Positions 9,915 to 18,568 of a stretch of DNA of 64,000 bases are shown in pieces. The stretch is taken from assembly GCA_963794185.1 (NCBI GenBank), contig CAWCDM010000144.1, positions 102,743-166,742 of the forward strand, written 5' to 3'. The position numbers and the translations under genes were made by a program. The notes under the pieces are model-generated. The model saw nothing but the letters and a program-made list of their open reading frames with translations. It was not told where the DNA came from and searched no databases. This DNA is from JAMXLO01 sp963794185 (GTDB taxonomy: Bacteria; Pseudomonadota; Alphaproteobacteria; Acetobacterales; Acetobacteraceae). Position 1 is the stretch's first letter, and each line of letters begins with the position of its first letter.

Positions 9915-11188
9915 GCCAGGTGCGCGGCGAGCCCCGCCAAGGCCACCGCCTCCTGCGCGCCGGTCGCGAGATCCTTCACCTGCGCCACGCCGCGCGCGAT
10001 GTCGTCGTCGCCGAGGATCACCGCGGCGCGTGCGCCGATGCGGTTGGCGCGCTCCATCCGCCGGCGCAGGTTGCCGCGATACGCCATCTCGGCGCGGATG
10101 CCGGCGTGGCGCAGGCTCTGCAGCACCGTGAGCGCCGTCGCCTCCGCGGCCTCACCGATCGGCACGACGGCGACGGGCGCCGGCGCGGGCGGCGGTGTCT
10201 CCAGCAGCATGGCGAGGCGCTCGATGCCCGCGGCCCAGCCGACCGCCGGCGTCGGCGGCCCGCCCATCTCCTCGACCAGACCGTCATAGCGCCCGCCCGC
10301 CATCACGGCGCCCTGCGCGCCGAGCTTGGTGGTGACGAACTCGAACGCGGTGTGGCCGTAGTAGTCGAGCCCGCGCACGATGCGCGGGTTCTCCCGAAAC
10401 GGCACGCCGAAGCGCACAAGGTGCTCCTGCAGGCGGGCGTAGAACGCGGCGGCGGGCTCGGTCAGGTAGGCGGCGATGGTGGGCGCATCGGCGACGATGC
10501 GGCGGTCAGCTTCATCCTTGGAGTCCAGGATGCGCAGCGGATTGCGGTCGAGCCGCGCCAGGCTGTCGGCCGACAATGCCGCCTGGTGCTCGGTGAAATA
10601 CGCCACCAGCGCGTCGCGATAGGCGGCGCGGCTTTCCTTGTCGCCGAGCGTGTTGATCTCCAGCACGGTGTCCCCGGCGACGCCGAGCGCCTGCAGAATG
10701 TCCCAGCCGCAGGCGATCACCTCGGCGTCGGCAAGCGGTTCGGCGGAGCCGATCAGCTCGACGTCGATCTGGTGGAACTGGCGGTAGCGGCCCTTCTGGG
10801 GGCGCTCGTAGCGGAACATCGGGCCGGTGTAGAATACCTTCTGCGGCAGCGACTGGGTCAGGCCGTTGGTCACCAGCGCGCGGCAGATGCCGGCGGTGGC
10901 TTCCGGGCGCAGCGTGACGGAATCGCCGCCGCGGTCCTCGAAGCTGTACATCTCCTTCGTCACCACGTCGGAGGTTTCCCCCAGCGTGCGGGAGAACACG
11001 CGGGTGTCCTCGAAGATCGGCGTGGTCCATTCGTCGAAGCCGTAGCTGGCGGCGATGCGCCGTGCGGTATCGACCACATGGCTGTGGCGACGCTGGTCCT
11101 CGCCGATGAGGTCGTGGGTGCCACGGGCGGGTTGGAGCTCGGTCACAGCATGTTCCGGTCGAAGCGGGTTGTCGTTTGCAGCGCCCAT
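9911..11188 (-). CDS. hisS: Histidyl-tRNA synthetase
   Basis: 425 residues, intact. Class II aminoacyl-tRNA synthetase motifs are present: ARGTHDLIGEDQRRH at the start, motif 2 region MFRYERPQKGRYRQFHQID, and the histidine-binding VRGLDYYGHTAFEFV and AGGRYDGLVEEMGG. A C-terminal anticodon-binding domain follows (VAVVPIGEAAEATA onward). It charges tRNA-His in the cytoplasm. The chosen start has ~15 residues before the conserved TELQPARGTHD; an internal start at or near that point is possible. Overlaps prfA downstream. Confidence 0.97.
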   Translation of the reverse strand: MGAANDNPLRPEHAVTELQPARGTHDLIGEDQRRHSHVVDTARRIAASYGFDEWTTPIFEDTRVFSRTLGETSDVVTKEMYSFEDRGGDSVTLRPEATAGICRALVTNGLTQSLPQKVFYTGPMFRYERPQKGRYRQFHQIDVELIGSAEPLADAEVIACGWDILQALGVAGDTVLEINTLGDKESRAAYRDALVAYFTEHQAALSADSLARLDRNPLRILDSKDEADRRIVADAPTIAAYLTEPAAAFYARLQEHLVRFGVPFRENPRIVRGLDYYGHTAFEFVTTKLGAQGAVMAGGRYDGLVEEMGGPPTPAVGWAAGIERLAMLLETPPPAPAPVAVVPIGEAAEATALTVLQSLRHAGIRAEMAYRGNLRRRMERANRIGARAAVILGDDDIARGVAQVKDLATGAQEAVALAGLAAHLA

Positions 11189-11275
11189 CCCAGCCTATGC
11201 CCCGGGGGCCGCGCCATAGTATCCGCTGACGCCGATGCTTTTTCTAGCGCGGACGGTGCCGTGCCGAGGACTTCG

Positions 11276-11563
11276 TTACGCCGTGGCGTCCGGCCAGCGC
11301 TGCTGGCCATGCAGGACCCCAAGGATTTCAACGCTGTCCTGGCGCAGCCGGTAGACCACGACGAACGGCGTCCGGCCGACGGCCAGCTCGCGTGTCCCTG
11401 TGCGCCGGCCGGGGCGCCCGGTCTCCGGGACCTGCAGCAGCGAGGCAATCGCTGCCAGGACTCGCCAGACCTGGCGGTCGGCAAACGGCGAATCGTCGCC
11501 GGCGACATAGGCGCGTTCGGCGATCAACTCGCGCAAGGCCGGCTCGGTCCAGACTATCTGCAT
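11276..11563 (-). CDS. RelE/ParE-superfamily toxin
   Basis: About 95 residues from the ATG at 11563 (MQIVWTEPALRELIAERAYV). The order of helix pair, then GTRELAVGRTPFVVVYRLRQDSVEILGVLHGQQRWP, is the ParE fold signature, including a Y-R-x-x-x-D-x-V-x-I-L-x-V-x-H-x-x-Q-x-W-P ending. Family members poison gyrase or translation; which applies is not decided by sequence. The start overlaps the end of the upstream antitoxin gene by about 10 bp, the standard antitoxin-first layout. Confidence 0.85.
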   Translation of the reverse strand: MQIVWTEPALRELIAERAYVAGDDSPFADRQVWRVLAAIASLLQVPETGRPGRRTGTRELAVGRTPFVVVYRLRQDSVEILGVLHGQQRWPDATA

Positions 11564-11823
11564 CGGGGCGGGCGCAGTTCGTCGGGCCGCCCCCACGATT
11601 CAACCCACGCGACGACATCCCCATGCGCGACCATGTGGTCGGCATCGGCCGCGCCGATACCCTCGTCGATCGCCGCGAGCTGCCATTCCTGCATGGCCAC
11701 GAAATCCCGCACCGCCTGCTCGATGACCCATGATTTCCGGCGGTCGAACGCAGCCGCGATGGCCGCGACCCGGGCGCTGAGGGCTGGCTCCAGCCGGACG
11801 CTCACGGGCAAGCTCTTGCTCAT
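11554..11823 (-). CDS. Ribbon-helix-helix (CopG/ParD-type) antitoxin
   Basis: 89 residues from ATG 11823. The N-terminal MSKSLPVSVRLEPALSARV gives the short beta strand and first helix, followed by FDRRKSWVIEQAVRDFVAMQ, the second helix of a ribbon-helix-helix DNA-binding domain. The C-terminal part (ALAAIDEGIGAADADHMV-like region, then a W-rich tail) would cover the toxin. It should bind the neighbouring ParE-type protein and autoregulate the pair. The open frame continues upstream of 11823 but that part belongs to a different gene. Confidence 0.85.
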   Translation of the reverse strand: MSKSLPVSVRLEPALSARVAAIAAAFDRRKSWVIEQAVRDFVAMQEWQLAAIDEGIGAADADHMVAHGDVVAWVESWGRPDELRPPRCR

Positions 11824-11893
11824 CTCCGACCCGGTGCTTGCAATGCCGCCACAATGAACCACGGCGCGGGCAGTGTCGAGCAAGTTCGCGGGC

Positions 11894-12231
11894 TCACGTC
11901 GCCTCGCCGGCGAACGGTAGCGAGACACTGTCGGCCGTGATGCGCGCCCGGAACGCCGGTTCGACCGTCGCCAGATCGACGATGTCGACCTTGTAGCGCA
12001 GATCCGTCTCCGACAGTGCCTCGGCGATGCGTGCGATCCGGTCCAGGCCCAGCGGACCGTCCCATTCGAGGGCCAGGTCGAGGTCGGAATACCGCCGCGC
12101 CCCGCCATGGGCGCGCGACCCGAACCGAATACGAATGCCCGCGCGCCGGAGGGCAGGTGCTGGCGCAGCACCCGGCGCAGGATGGCGGCGTGCTCGTCAC
12201 GTATGTCCGGCGTGGGGATCGGCTCACTCAC
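11894..12231 (-). CDS. MNT-type nucleotidyltransferase domain protein, one frameshift
   Basis: From GTG 12231 the protein reads VSEPIPTPDIRDEHAAILRR and reaches GARAFVFGS. One extra G in the run near 12115 shifts the frame; corrected, it continues SRAHGGARRYSDLDLALEW, giving the complete G-S-x(n)-D-x-D nucleotidyltransferase motif, then RYKVDIVDLATVEPAF and a stop at 11894-11896. About 110 residues. Such minimal nucleotidyltransferases often pair with HEPN proteins as antitoxins that modify their partner; no HEPN gene is adjacent, only the HigA-like gene upstream. Function therefore open. Confidence 0.65.
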
Positions 12232-12253
12232 GGACTTGGCGTCCACAGAAACG

Positions 12254-12613
12254 TCAGGGAGTTTCGTCGTGATCCCTTGTCCAGGGTACCAGATCGTCCA
12301 GGTCCACCCGCAACGCATGCGCGATGTCCAGCATCAGCCGACGTTTGCCTTCCTGCTGATATGTCTCGATCGCCTCGATGACTGCCGGCTCCGCGCCGAC
12401 CGGCAATGCGAGATCCTCCCTGCTCATGTGTCGCAGATCCCGAAGCACCGCGACGGGGTGCTCGCCGGCATGCAGGCGCTCGACCACCTGCCATGGCCGC
12501 GCTTCATCGTTTGCCTGCTCCATACGCGCGAGCATGAAGGTGACGGCGTCGCGCTGGTCCTCTATCTCCTCAAGTTCGCGCGCCAGCGTGTTGTGCGGCG
12601 TGTCCGATATCAG
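12254..12613 (-). CDS. Helix-turn-helix antitoxin, HigA-like
   Basis: About 115 residues ending WTRDHDETP. Layout is a helical N-terminal part (ELEEIEDQRDAVTFMLAR), a linker PWQVVERLHAGEHPVAVLRD, and an HTH of Cro/C1 type (MSREDLALPVGAEPAVIEAI, then IAHALRVDLDDLV). This matches antitoxins partnered with RelE/HigB toxins. The reading frame begins right at the stop of the toxin remnant, but there is no ATG there; a CTG at 12613 or an internal ATG near 12536 are the options, so the start is unsure. Confidence 0.65.
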   Translation of the reverse strand: MISDTPHNTLARELEEIEDQRDAVTFMLARMEQANDEARPWQVVERLHAGEHPVAVLRDLRHMSREDLALPVGAEPAVIEAIETYQQEGKRRLMLDIAHALRVDLDDLVPWTRDHDETP

Positions 12614-12747
12614 CGGTATGCCTCTCTGCGATGCATGACGCGAGTAGCCTCCATGCGTCCTTCGGTCAGGGCGAACATGACCCGCCAATCGCCGACCCGC
12701 AGACCCGTGTTCTCGGTCATCAGGCAGCCGGCCGAAATCTCGGTCAT
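12610..12747 (-). pseudogene. C-terminal remnant of a RelE/HigB-type toxin
   Basis: The frame ending at TGA 12610-12612 reads GLRVGDWRVMFALTEGRMEA and then TRVMHRREAYR, the typical C-terminal half of RelE/HigB toxins. Only about 37 family-like residues remain; the N-terminal half is missing and an IS1634-family transposase remnant begins 40 bp upstream at 12787. The toxin was therefore probably truncated by the insertion, leaving its antitoxin behind. Confidence 0.6.
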
Positions 12748-12786
12748 TTCTCAATGACTTGCGACAGGCGGATTCGGGGCGTGTGC

Positions 12787-13617
12787 CTAAGCCGCGGCGG
12801 CTGCCTGGGGTGGCTCTTCGACCGCGAGGACCTGCTTAGGCACTGATATACCTAAGGTTTTCAGCATCGCGGCCAGCTCGGCGGCGACTTTCGTCCGCTG
12901 AACAATAGTCCGGCCCTCGCAGCGGTAGCGCACCGCTTTCAGCTGCGCGAGCGCATGGGCGATCCGCGCCCAGGGAAGCTGGCAGCGGATCTCGGCGGCA
13001 CGCTGCATCTGCAGCGCCAGCACGCAGAGCTTGACGTGCGCCTCGATCCGGCGCGGCGTCCAATGGAACATCGGCCGTACCTCGAGACCGGTCTGCTTCA
13101 TGCGGCGGAAGCAGGCGCAGATGATCCAGCCGCCTTTGTAGCCGAGCGCGATGTCCGCGGCCGACAGCGTGTCGTCGTTGCTGATCACCACAAACTTGCC
13201 GTCGAACTTCTCTGCCGCCTTGACCTTCGCCGCATCCAGCTGCGGCCGGCCCCGCCCATCGGCGCTCAAGTAGCGGCCGAACCGGCGCGACGCCAGCAAC
13301 GCACAGGCCGCCTTCGGATGATCGTCCTCACACTGCTCCAGCAGGGTCAGTTCGGCGGCGAGTTCGACCAGCAGCTGCGCGCGGCGGGCGCGTTCGCGTT
13401 CCGCCTCCTGCGGATTGAGGCAGAGGACGTAGCGTTTGCGCCGCTCGCCATCGCCGACCCAAACCTCTTTGACCTGCAGGTTGTCAGCCACCTGCCTGTA
13501 GCGGCCTGGCCGGGTCAGCACCTCGCGCTCGATGTCCTTCAGCCTGCGCATCGGCACCGCCAGGATGTAGCGGCCCAAGCTGAGCAGGATCACGCTTTTT
13601 GATGCGGCCGCGACCAT
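12787..13617 (-). mobile_element. IS1634-family transposase, N-terminally truncated remnant
   Basis: 276 residues resembling the C-terminal half of IS1634-family (IS4-superfamily DDE) transposases: RRLKDIEREVLTRPGRYRQV, VWVGDGERRKRYVLCLNP, a helical block with ELAAELTLLEQCEDDHP, then DGKFVVISNDDTLSAADIAL and RMKQTGLEVRPMFHWTPRRI. Full-length members have about 500-600 residues, so the first half with two of the three catalytic acidic residues is absent. No matching frame is found upstream of 13617. Immobile on its own. It abuts the broken HigB-type toxin. Confidence 0.75.
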
Positions 13618-13630
13618 GGCATTTGATGGG

Positions 13631-13686
13631 CTTCCTGCTTCCGCTTCCCGACTGCTGTAGGGGGCACGGGAAGTGGAAGCGGGAAG
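13631..13686. repeat. Inverted repeat with 20-bp arms beside the IS remnant
   Basis: Arms 13631-13650 and 13667-13686 are complementary at 18 of 20 positions with a 16-nt loop, and both mismatches would be G-U pairs in plus-strand RNA. No T run follows, so it is not a standard terminator. It lies just outside the truncated end of the transposase. Confidence 0.55.
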
Positions 13687-13738
13687 CGGTGCTGATCGTC
13701 ATTTGCCCCCGCGCGCCTAAGCCTGCCGCCGTGCTCGC

Positions 13739-13795
13739 GGCCGTCAAGGACAAGCCCTGCGGGTGGCCGCCAAGCGGCGGCCATCCTTGACCGCC
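13739..13795. repeat. Palindromic intergenic element, copy 1
   Basis: Outer arms GGCCGTCAAGGA (13739-13750) and TCCTTGACCGCC (13784-13795) pair at 11 of 12 positions; an inner pair TGGCCGCC/GGCGGCCA forms a nested hairpin. The same layout with GGCCGTCAAT and ATTGACCGCC occurs at 21753-21811, and both are preceded by a similar CCGCCGTGCTCG stretch. The remainder of 13618-13996 outside this and the previous repeat holds no recognisable gene. Confidence 0.6.
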
Positions 13796-13996
13796 GCTCG
13801 ACACGACGGCAACGACATGGAAAGCTTGACTCATGCCGCGACTCGTGAGTTCAAGCGCCGGTAAACGGCTACAGACCTGGGTAGTTACCGCCTCCGATTC
13901 TTGCTTCGCCATCGTCTCTCGCCATGAACAAATCCCAGATACTCGCAGGCGTCGAGGAATGAAGGTTTCGGGATGGGCCTTCGTCCCATCGCATCC

Positions 13997-15121
13997 CTAC
14001 TCCGCCGCCAGCTTCTCCCCCTCCTTCGCCGCCTTAAGCTCCTCTGCCTTGGCCTCCACCAGCTCCACGATGTGCTCCACCATGTCAGCACCTGGGATCG
14101 TATGGTCGGTCTTCCCGGCGCGATAGATCATATGCCGGCCGTTGCCGCCGCCGGTCAGGCCGATATCGGTCATCAGCGCCTCGCCGGGTCCGTTCACCAC
14201 GCAGCCGATGATCGACAGCGTGATCGGCGTCTCGATATGCGACAGCCGGTCCTCCAATGTCCGCACCGTCTCGATCACGTTGAACCCCTGGCGCGCGCAG
14301 GACGGACAGGAGATCACCTTCACCCCGCGATGGCGGATCCCGAGCGTCTTCAGCAGGTCCCAGCCGACGCGGACCTCCTCCTCGGGCTCGTCCGACAGCG
14401 AGACCCGCAGCGTGTCGCCGATCCCCGCCCACAGCAGCGAGCCCAGCCCCACCGCCGACTTCACCGTGCCCATGCGCCGCCCGCCCGCCTCGGTGATGCC
14501 GATATGCAGCGGGTGGTCGCACACCTCGGCCAATTGCTGATACGCCGCCACCGCCAGGAACACGTCCGACGCCTTCACGCTGATCTTGAAGTCGTGGAAA
14601 TCGTGCTGCTGCAGGATATCCGCGTGGTACAGCGCGCTTTCCACCAGCGCCTCGGGGTTCGGTTCGCCGTATTTCTCCAGCAGGTGCCGCTCCAGCGACC
14701 CCGCGTTCACCCCGATCCGCATCGAGCAGCCGTGGTCGCGGGCGGCCCTGACGACCTCCTTCACGCGCTCCTGGCTGCCGATGTTGCCCGGGTTGATGCG
14801 CAGGCAGGCGGCGCCGCTGTCCGCCGCCTCGATCGCGCGGCGGTAGTGGAAATGGATGTCGGCGACGATCGGCACGTTCACCTCGTGCACGATGTCCTTG
14901 AGCGCAACCGCGCTCTCCTGGTCCGGACAGGACACGCGGACGATGTCGACGCCGGCGAGTTCCGCCCGCCTGATCTGCGCGATGGTGCCGGGCACGTCGG
15001 TGGTCAGCGTATTGGTCATGGTCTGCACCGTGATCGGGGCGCCATCGCCCACCGGCACGCTGCCCACATAGACGCGGCGCGATTTCCGCCGGGTGATCTC
15101 CTGGTACGGCCGATAGCTCAT
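13997..15121 (-). CDS. ispG: 4-hydroxy-3-methylbut-2-enyl-diphosphate synthase
   Basis: 374 residues, intact. Starts MSYRPYQEITRRKSRRVYVG; the TIM-barrel part includes PIVADIHFHYRRAIEAADSG and INPGNIG. The [4Fe-4S] cysteines are visible in VISCPSCARQGFNV and IGCVVNGPGEA. IspG converts methylerythritol cyclodiphosphate to HMBPP in the MEP isoprenoid pathway. The gene follows a RodZ-like gene by 86 bp on the same strand, an order seen in several alphaproteobacteria. Confidence 0.97.
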   Translation of the reverse strand: MSYRPYQEITRRKSRRVYVGSVPVGDGAPITVQTMTNTLTTDVPGTIAQIRRAELAGVDIVRVSCPDQESAVALKDIVHEVNVPIVADIHFHYRRAIEAADSGAACLRINPGNIGSQERVKEVVRAARDHGCSMRIGVNAGSLERHLLEKYGEPNPEALVESALYHADILQQHDFHDFKISVKASDVFLAVAAYQQLAEVCDHPLHIGITEAGGRRMGTVKSAVGLGSLLWAGIGDTLRVSLSDEPEEEVRVGWDLLKTLGIRHRGVKVISCPSCARQGFNVIETVRTLEDRLSHIETPITLSIIGCVVNGPGEALMTDIGLTGGGNGRHMIYRAGKTDHTIPGADMVEHIVELVEAKAEELKAAKEGEKLAAE

Positions 15122-15207
15122 GGGGATCGCTCTCCGAATGCTGCGGTGCGGGCCGAGGCCCGGCCCCTACAATGGGGTCTTCGCGCCCACGCCGCTACTG
15201 GGTGCCG

Positions 15208-16281
15208 CTACTGGGTATTGGGCCGGGCGCCGAACGGGGGCAGGTTCGCGGCCGCCAGCCTGCCATCCTTGATCAGGTCCGCATCGAGCGCGAGGTCGCG
15301 CCGCACCACCCCGCTGCTGCCCAGCGACGGGGTCGTCGCGCCGTCCACCAGCAGGTCCGTCCCTCCGGCGTTGCCGGTGGTGAGCAGCAGGTTGGGCCGC
15401 GCCGGGACTGCCCAGGTCTCGCCGGCGTGCAGGATGCGGCTCAGCAGCACCGCGCCCGCCCGGTCGCGCACCTGCACCCAGGCATCGGCGTTTGCCCGCA
15501 GCAGGATGCGCGACTGATCGGGGGCGGGCGGCGGCGTCTCCGGGGGCGGCGTTACCGCCGCCGCGGCCGAACTGGGGGAGATCGACGGCGCCGACGGTGG
15601 CTCTGCCGGCGGTACGACGGCCAACGTGGTGGCGGCCGGCGGCGCCATCTGGGCCAGTTGCGGGGCACGCGGCGGCATCGCCTGCTCGGCCAGCGGCGCA
15701 AGGCGCATCGGAACCTGAATGCTTGTCTCCGCCGGCAGCCTGCCCTCACCCGACAAACGGTACCAGCCGGCGTAGGCGCCGACCGCCAGCAGCACGCCGA
15801 CCAGTGCGACCGCTCCGGCCGGCACGCCACGCTCCGGTGCCGGCACCGGGAACGCCAGTCTCGTGTTCCCATTCACCGCCGCCGCCTCGGCCTTGAAGCG
15901 GCGGGCGATCTCGTTGGGGTCGAGGCCGAGAGCGCTCGCGTAGCTCCGCACGAACCCGAGCGTGTAAGCATTGCCGGGCAGGTCACTGATACGCCCCGCC
16001 TCCAACGCTTCGAGATGCCGAAGGGGTATCCGCAATGCCGCGGCCATGTTCGGCAGCGACCAGCCGATCCGCTCCCGCGCGGCACACAGATCCGCCCCCG
16101 CGCGGGGCGCAGACGCTCGCGGCGCGGCGGACGCCACGCCTTTTGATTCGATACCGGAATATACCCTGCTCCGGCTTTCCGCCAGTTCTGACCTGCGCTC
16201 CTGCAGCACGGTGGTCCTGTTCCCGCGAACTGGTTGTCTTGCCTTCACCGCTAGATTGGCTCGGTTTGCCTGCACAGTCAA
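15208..16281 (-). CDS. RodZ-like helix-turn-helix membrane protein with DUF4115 domain
   Basis: 357 residues. After a variable ~65-residue N-terminus comes an HTH_25-type domain (LCAARERIGWSLPNMAAALR, LEALEAGRISDLPGNAYTLG, FVRSYASALGLDPNEIARRF). A single membrane segment follows (VPAGAVALVGVLLAVGAYAG), then a long Ala/Pro-rich linker, then a C-terminal beta domain (ILLRANADAWVQVRDRAGAV, TWAVPARPNLLLTTGNAGG) matching DUF4115. This is the architecture of RodZ, which links MreB to the membrane for rod shape. It lies just upstream of ispG, as in other alphaproteobacteria. Confidence 0.85.
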   Translation of the reverse strand: MTVQANRANLAVKARQPVRGNRTTVLQERRSELAESRSRVYSGIESKGVASAAPRASAPRAGADLCAARERIGWSLPNMAAALRIPLRHLEALEAGRISDLPGNAYTLGFVRSYASALGLDPNEIARRFKAEAAAVNGNTRLAFPVPAPERGVPAGAVALVGVLLAVGAYAGWYRLSGEGRLPAETSIQVPMRLAPLAEQAMPPRAPQLAQMAPPAATTLAVVPPAEPPSAPSISPSSAAAAVTPPPETPPPAPDQSRILLRANADAWVQVRDRAGAVLLSRILHAGETWAVPARPNLLLTTGNAGGTDLLVDGATTPSLGSSGVVRRDLALDADLIKDGRLAAANLPPFGARPNTQ

Positions 16282-16319
16282 CTCGTCATTGCAGGCGTAA
16301 CCGAAAATAAATCGTTAAC

Positions 16320-18563
16320 TCAAAACGTTAACCCTTGTTCCCGCGCCCAGACGCTGATCGGTTCGCGGACGCTGGCCGCCCCCGAGGCATTCTTGCGGAT
16401 CGCCGCCAGAACCGGACGGAACGCATCAAGATCGAGCCCCGCCAGCAGCGCCTTCACCGGCATGATGCCCGAGGCCGACATCGACAGCGTGGAAAGGCCG
16501 AGCCCCACCAGCGCCATCGCCTCCAATGGCCGCGATCCCGCCTCGCCGCACAGCGACACCGGCACGCCGGCACCGCCTTTGGCCACGCGCGCCGCGGTCA
16601 GCAGATGCTCGAGCAGGCGCAGCACGGGCGGCGACAGAAGGTCATAGCGGTTGAACAACGCGGGCGTGCCGCGGTCGGCGGCGAACATGAACTGCAGCAG
16701 GTCGTTCGAGCCGATCGAGACGAAATCCACCTCGCGCAACAATTCATCCAACTGCCACATCAGCGCCGGCACTTCGAGCATGGTCCCGATCGACAGCCGT
16801 TCGGGCGATGGGCGCACCCGCCGCGCCTCCGCCAGCAGCAGGGCGCGCGCCGCACGGAATTCCGCCACCGTCGCGACCATCGGGAACATCACCGAAAGCG
16901 GCCGTCCGCCGGCGGCCAGCAGCAGCGCGCGGAGCTGGCGGCGCAGCAGCGCCGGTCGGTCCAGGCCGATCCGCAGCGAGCGCCATCCCATCGCCGGGTT
17001 CTCCTCCTCCGGCGCGTCGCCCGGCAGCAGCTTGTCGGCGCCGAGGTCAAGGGTGCGGAACATCACGGGCCGCCCGGCCGCCTCATCCAGCACCCGCGCA
17101 TAGGTCGCCGCCTGCTCCGCCACATCGGCGATCGAGCCGCGCGCCAGCATCCCGATCTCGGTCCGGTAGAGCCCGATGCCCTCGGCGCCGGTGATGTCGA
17201 GCTGCGCCACCTCCATCTGCAGCCCCACATTCAGCATCAGGTGTACCCTGGTGCCGTCCGCCGTCGTCGCCGGCCGGTTGCGCAATGCCGCCCATCCGGC
17301 CTCGAGGGCGGTTCGCGCCGCCAGCGCCCTGACGTATGTGGCCCGCACCTCGACTTCGGGGCGCAGCACGAGCTGGCCCTCGCCGGCGTCCACCACCGCC
17401 TCATCACCCTGCTCCGCCGCATCCAGCGCGCCACGCGTGCCGCCGATGGCCGGCAGTCCGAGCGCGCGGGCCAGGATGGCGGCATGGCCAGCGGGACTGG
17501 CCTCCTCGATCGCCACCCCGGCGATGCCGGCGGCGTGCCAGTCGAGCAGCTCGGCCGGGCCCAGGCGGCGGGCGAGCAGGATGGCGCCCTGCGGGATCGT
17601 CGGACGCGGCGCATCGCCGGCAAGCGCAGCCATGAGTCGGCCCGCAAGGTCCTCGAGATCCGCCAGGCGCTCGCGCAGATAGGGATCGGTGATGCGGCGC
17701 ATGCGGTCATGCAGTTCGCCCGCCACCCGGTGCACCGCCGCATCGGCGGAAAGACCGCCGCGAATCACGTCCGAGACGCGCTTCAGCCAGCCGGCATCGG
17801 CGGCCACGAGGCGATAGGCGTCGAGCACCTCGCGCGAGGCCGATCCGTCTACGCCGGCGGCAAGCCCGTCCGGCACGCCGGAGATCAGCTCGTCGAGGCC
17901 CTGCTGCATCCGGTGGGCCGCGTCGTGCAGCCGCACCAACTCCTTCTCCGGATTGTCCGCCAGCAGCCGGAACGGGCGCCGGTGGCTGCCGTGCATCACG
18001 ACCGGGCCGATCGCGATCCCGGCGACCAATGTCGCGCCGGCAAAGAACCGCGGCACCGTGCCGCCGACGCCCTCCTGCGACCCGTCGGACGCGCCGCCTG
18101 CCGCGAGAACCTCGGCCAGCAGCATCGCCACGGTCTCCAACTCCTCCACCTCATCCGCGGCATAAAGGCGCGGGTTGCGGTTCTGCACCGTCACCACGCC
18201 CAGCGTGTGCCCGGCGCGTCGCACCGGCACGGCCAGCATCGCGGCGAACTGCTCCTCGTCCGTTTCCGGCCGATAGGCGAAGGCCGGATGGTTCTGCGCG
18301 TCCGGCAGGTTCATCACCTGGGCGGTGGCGGCGCACAGTCCGACGATGCCCTCGCCCACGCGCAGCCTGGTGCGGCCAACGGCCTGCGGATTGAGGCCCT
18401 CGGTCGCCACGAGTTCCAGGATCTCACCGGGGCGCGCGGCGTAGACCGAGCACACCTCGCTCACCAGTTCCACGGCCACCAGCCTGACCAGCTCCGGCAG
18501 CGGCGCGGAGCCATGCGCCATCATCTCGCGCAGCTTGGACAGGAGCCGCCGCGGGCCAGCCAT
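16320..18563 (-). CDS. ptsP: Phosphoenolpyruvate-protein phosphotransferase of the nitrogen PTS
   Basis: 747 residues, intact. An N-terminal GAF domain (~15-155, with RVGEGIVGLCAATAQVMNLP) precedes the enzyme I core. The phosphohistidine swivel region reads EEASPAGHAAILARALGLPA with His at about 360; the usual S before the His is G. The PEP-binding barrel includes GIGLYRTEIGMLAR, RTLDLGADKLLPGD, and FVSIGSNDLLQFMFAADRG. The protein starts the PTS-Ntr relay, passing phosphate from PEP to NPr and EIIA-Ntr in regulation rather than sugar uptake. It is downstream of lysC and the nitronate monooxygenase gene, 5 bp after the latter, so probably in one transcript. Confidence 0.94.
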   Translation of the reverse strand: MAGPRRLLSKLREMMAHGSAPLPELVRLVAVELVSEVCSVYAARPGEILELVATEGLNPQAVGRTRLRVGEGIVGLCAATAQVMNLPDAQNHPAFAYRPETDEEQFAAMLAVPVRRAGHTLGVVTVQNRNPRLYAADEVEELETVAMLLAEVLAAGGASDGSQEGVGGTVPRFFAGATLVAGIAIGPVVMHGSHRRPFRLLADNPEKELVRLHDAAHRMQQGLDELISGVPDGLAAGVDGSASREVLDAYRLVAADAGWLKRVSDVIRGGLSADAAVHRVAGELHDRMRRITDPYLRERLADLEDLAGRLMAALAGDAPRPTIPQGAILLARRLGPAELLDWHAAGIAGVAIEEASPAGHAAILARALGLPAIGGTRGALDAAEQGDEAVVDAGEGQLVLRPEVEVRATYVRALAARTALEAGWAALRNRPATTADGTRVHLMLNVGLQMEVAQLDITGAEGIGLYRTEIGMLARGSIADVAEQAATYARVLDEAAGRPVMFRTLDLGADKLLPGDAPEEENPAMGWRSLRIGLDRPALLRRQLRALLLAAGGRPLSVMFPMVATVAEFRAARALLLAEARRVRPSPERLSIGTMLEVPALMWQLDELLREVDFVSIGSNDLLQFMFAADRGTPALFNRYDLLSPPVLRLLEHLLTAARVAKGGAGVPVSLCGEAGSRPLEAMALVGLGLSTLSMSASGIMPVKALLAGLDLDAFRPVLAAIRKNASGAASVREPISVWAREQGLTF

Positions 18564-18568
18564 GCGGG

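Noticed and set aside
14085..14522. A 145-codon frame inside ispG on the same strand
   Set aside because: It is an out-of-frame shadow of ispG, and the Gly/Arg/His-rich composition has no support.
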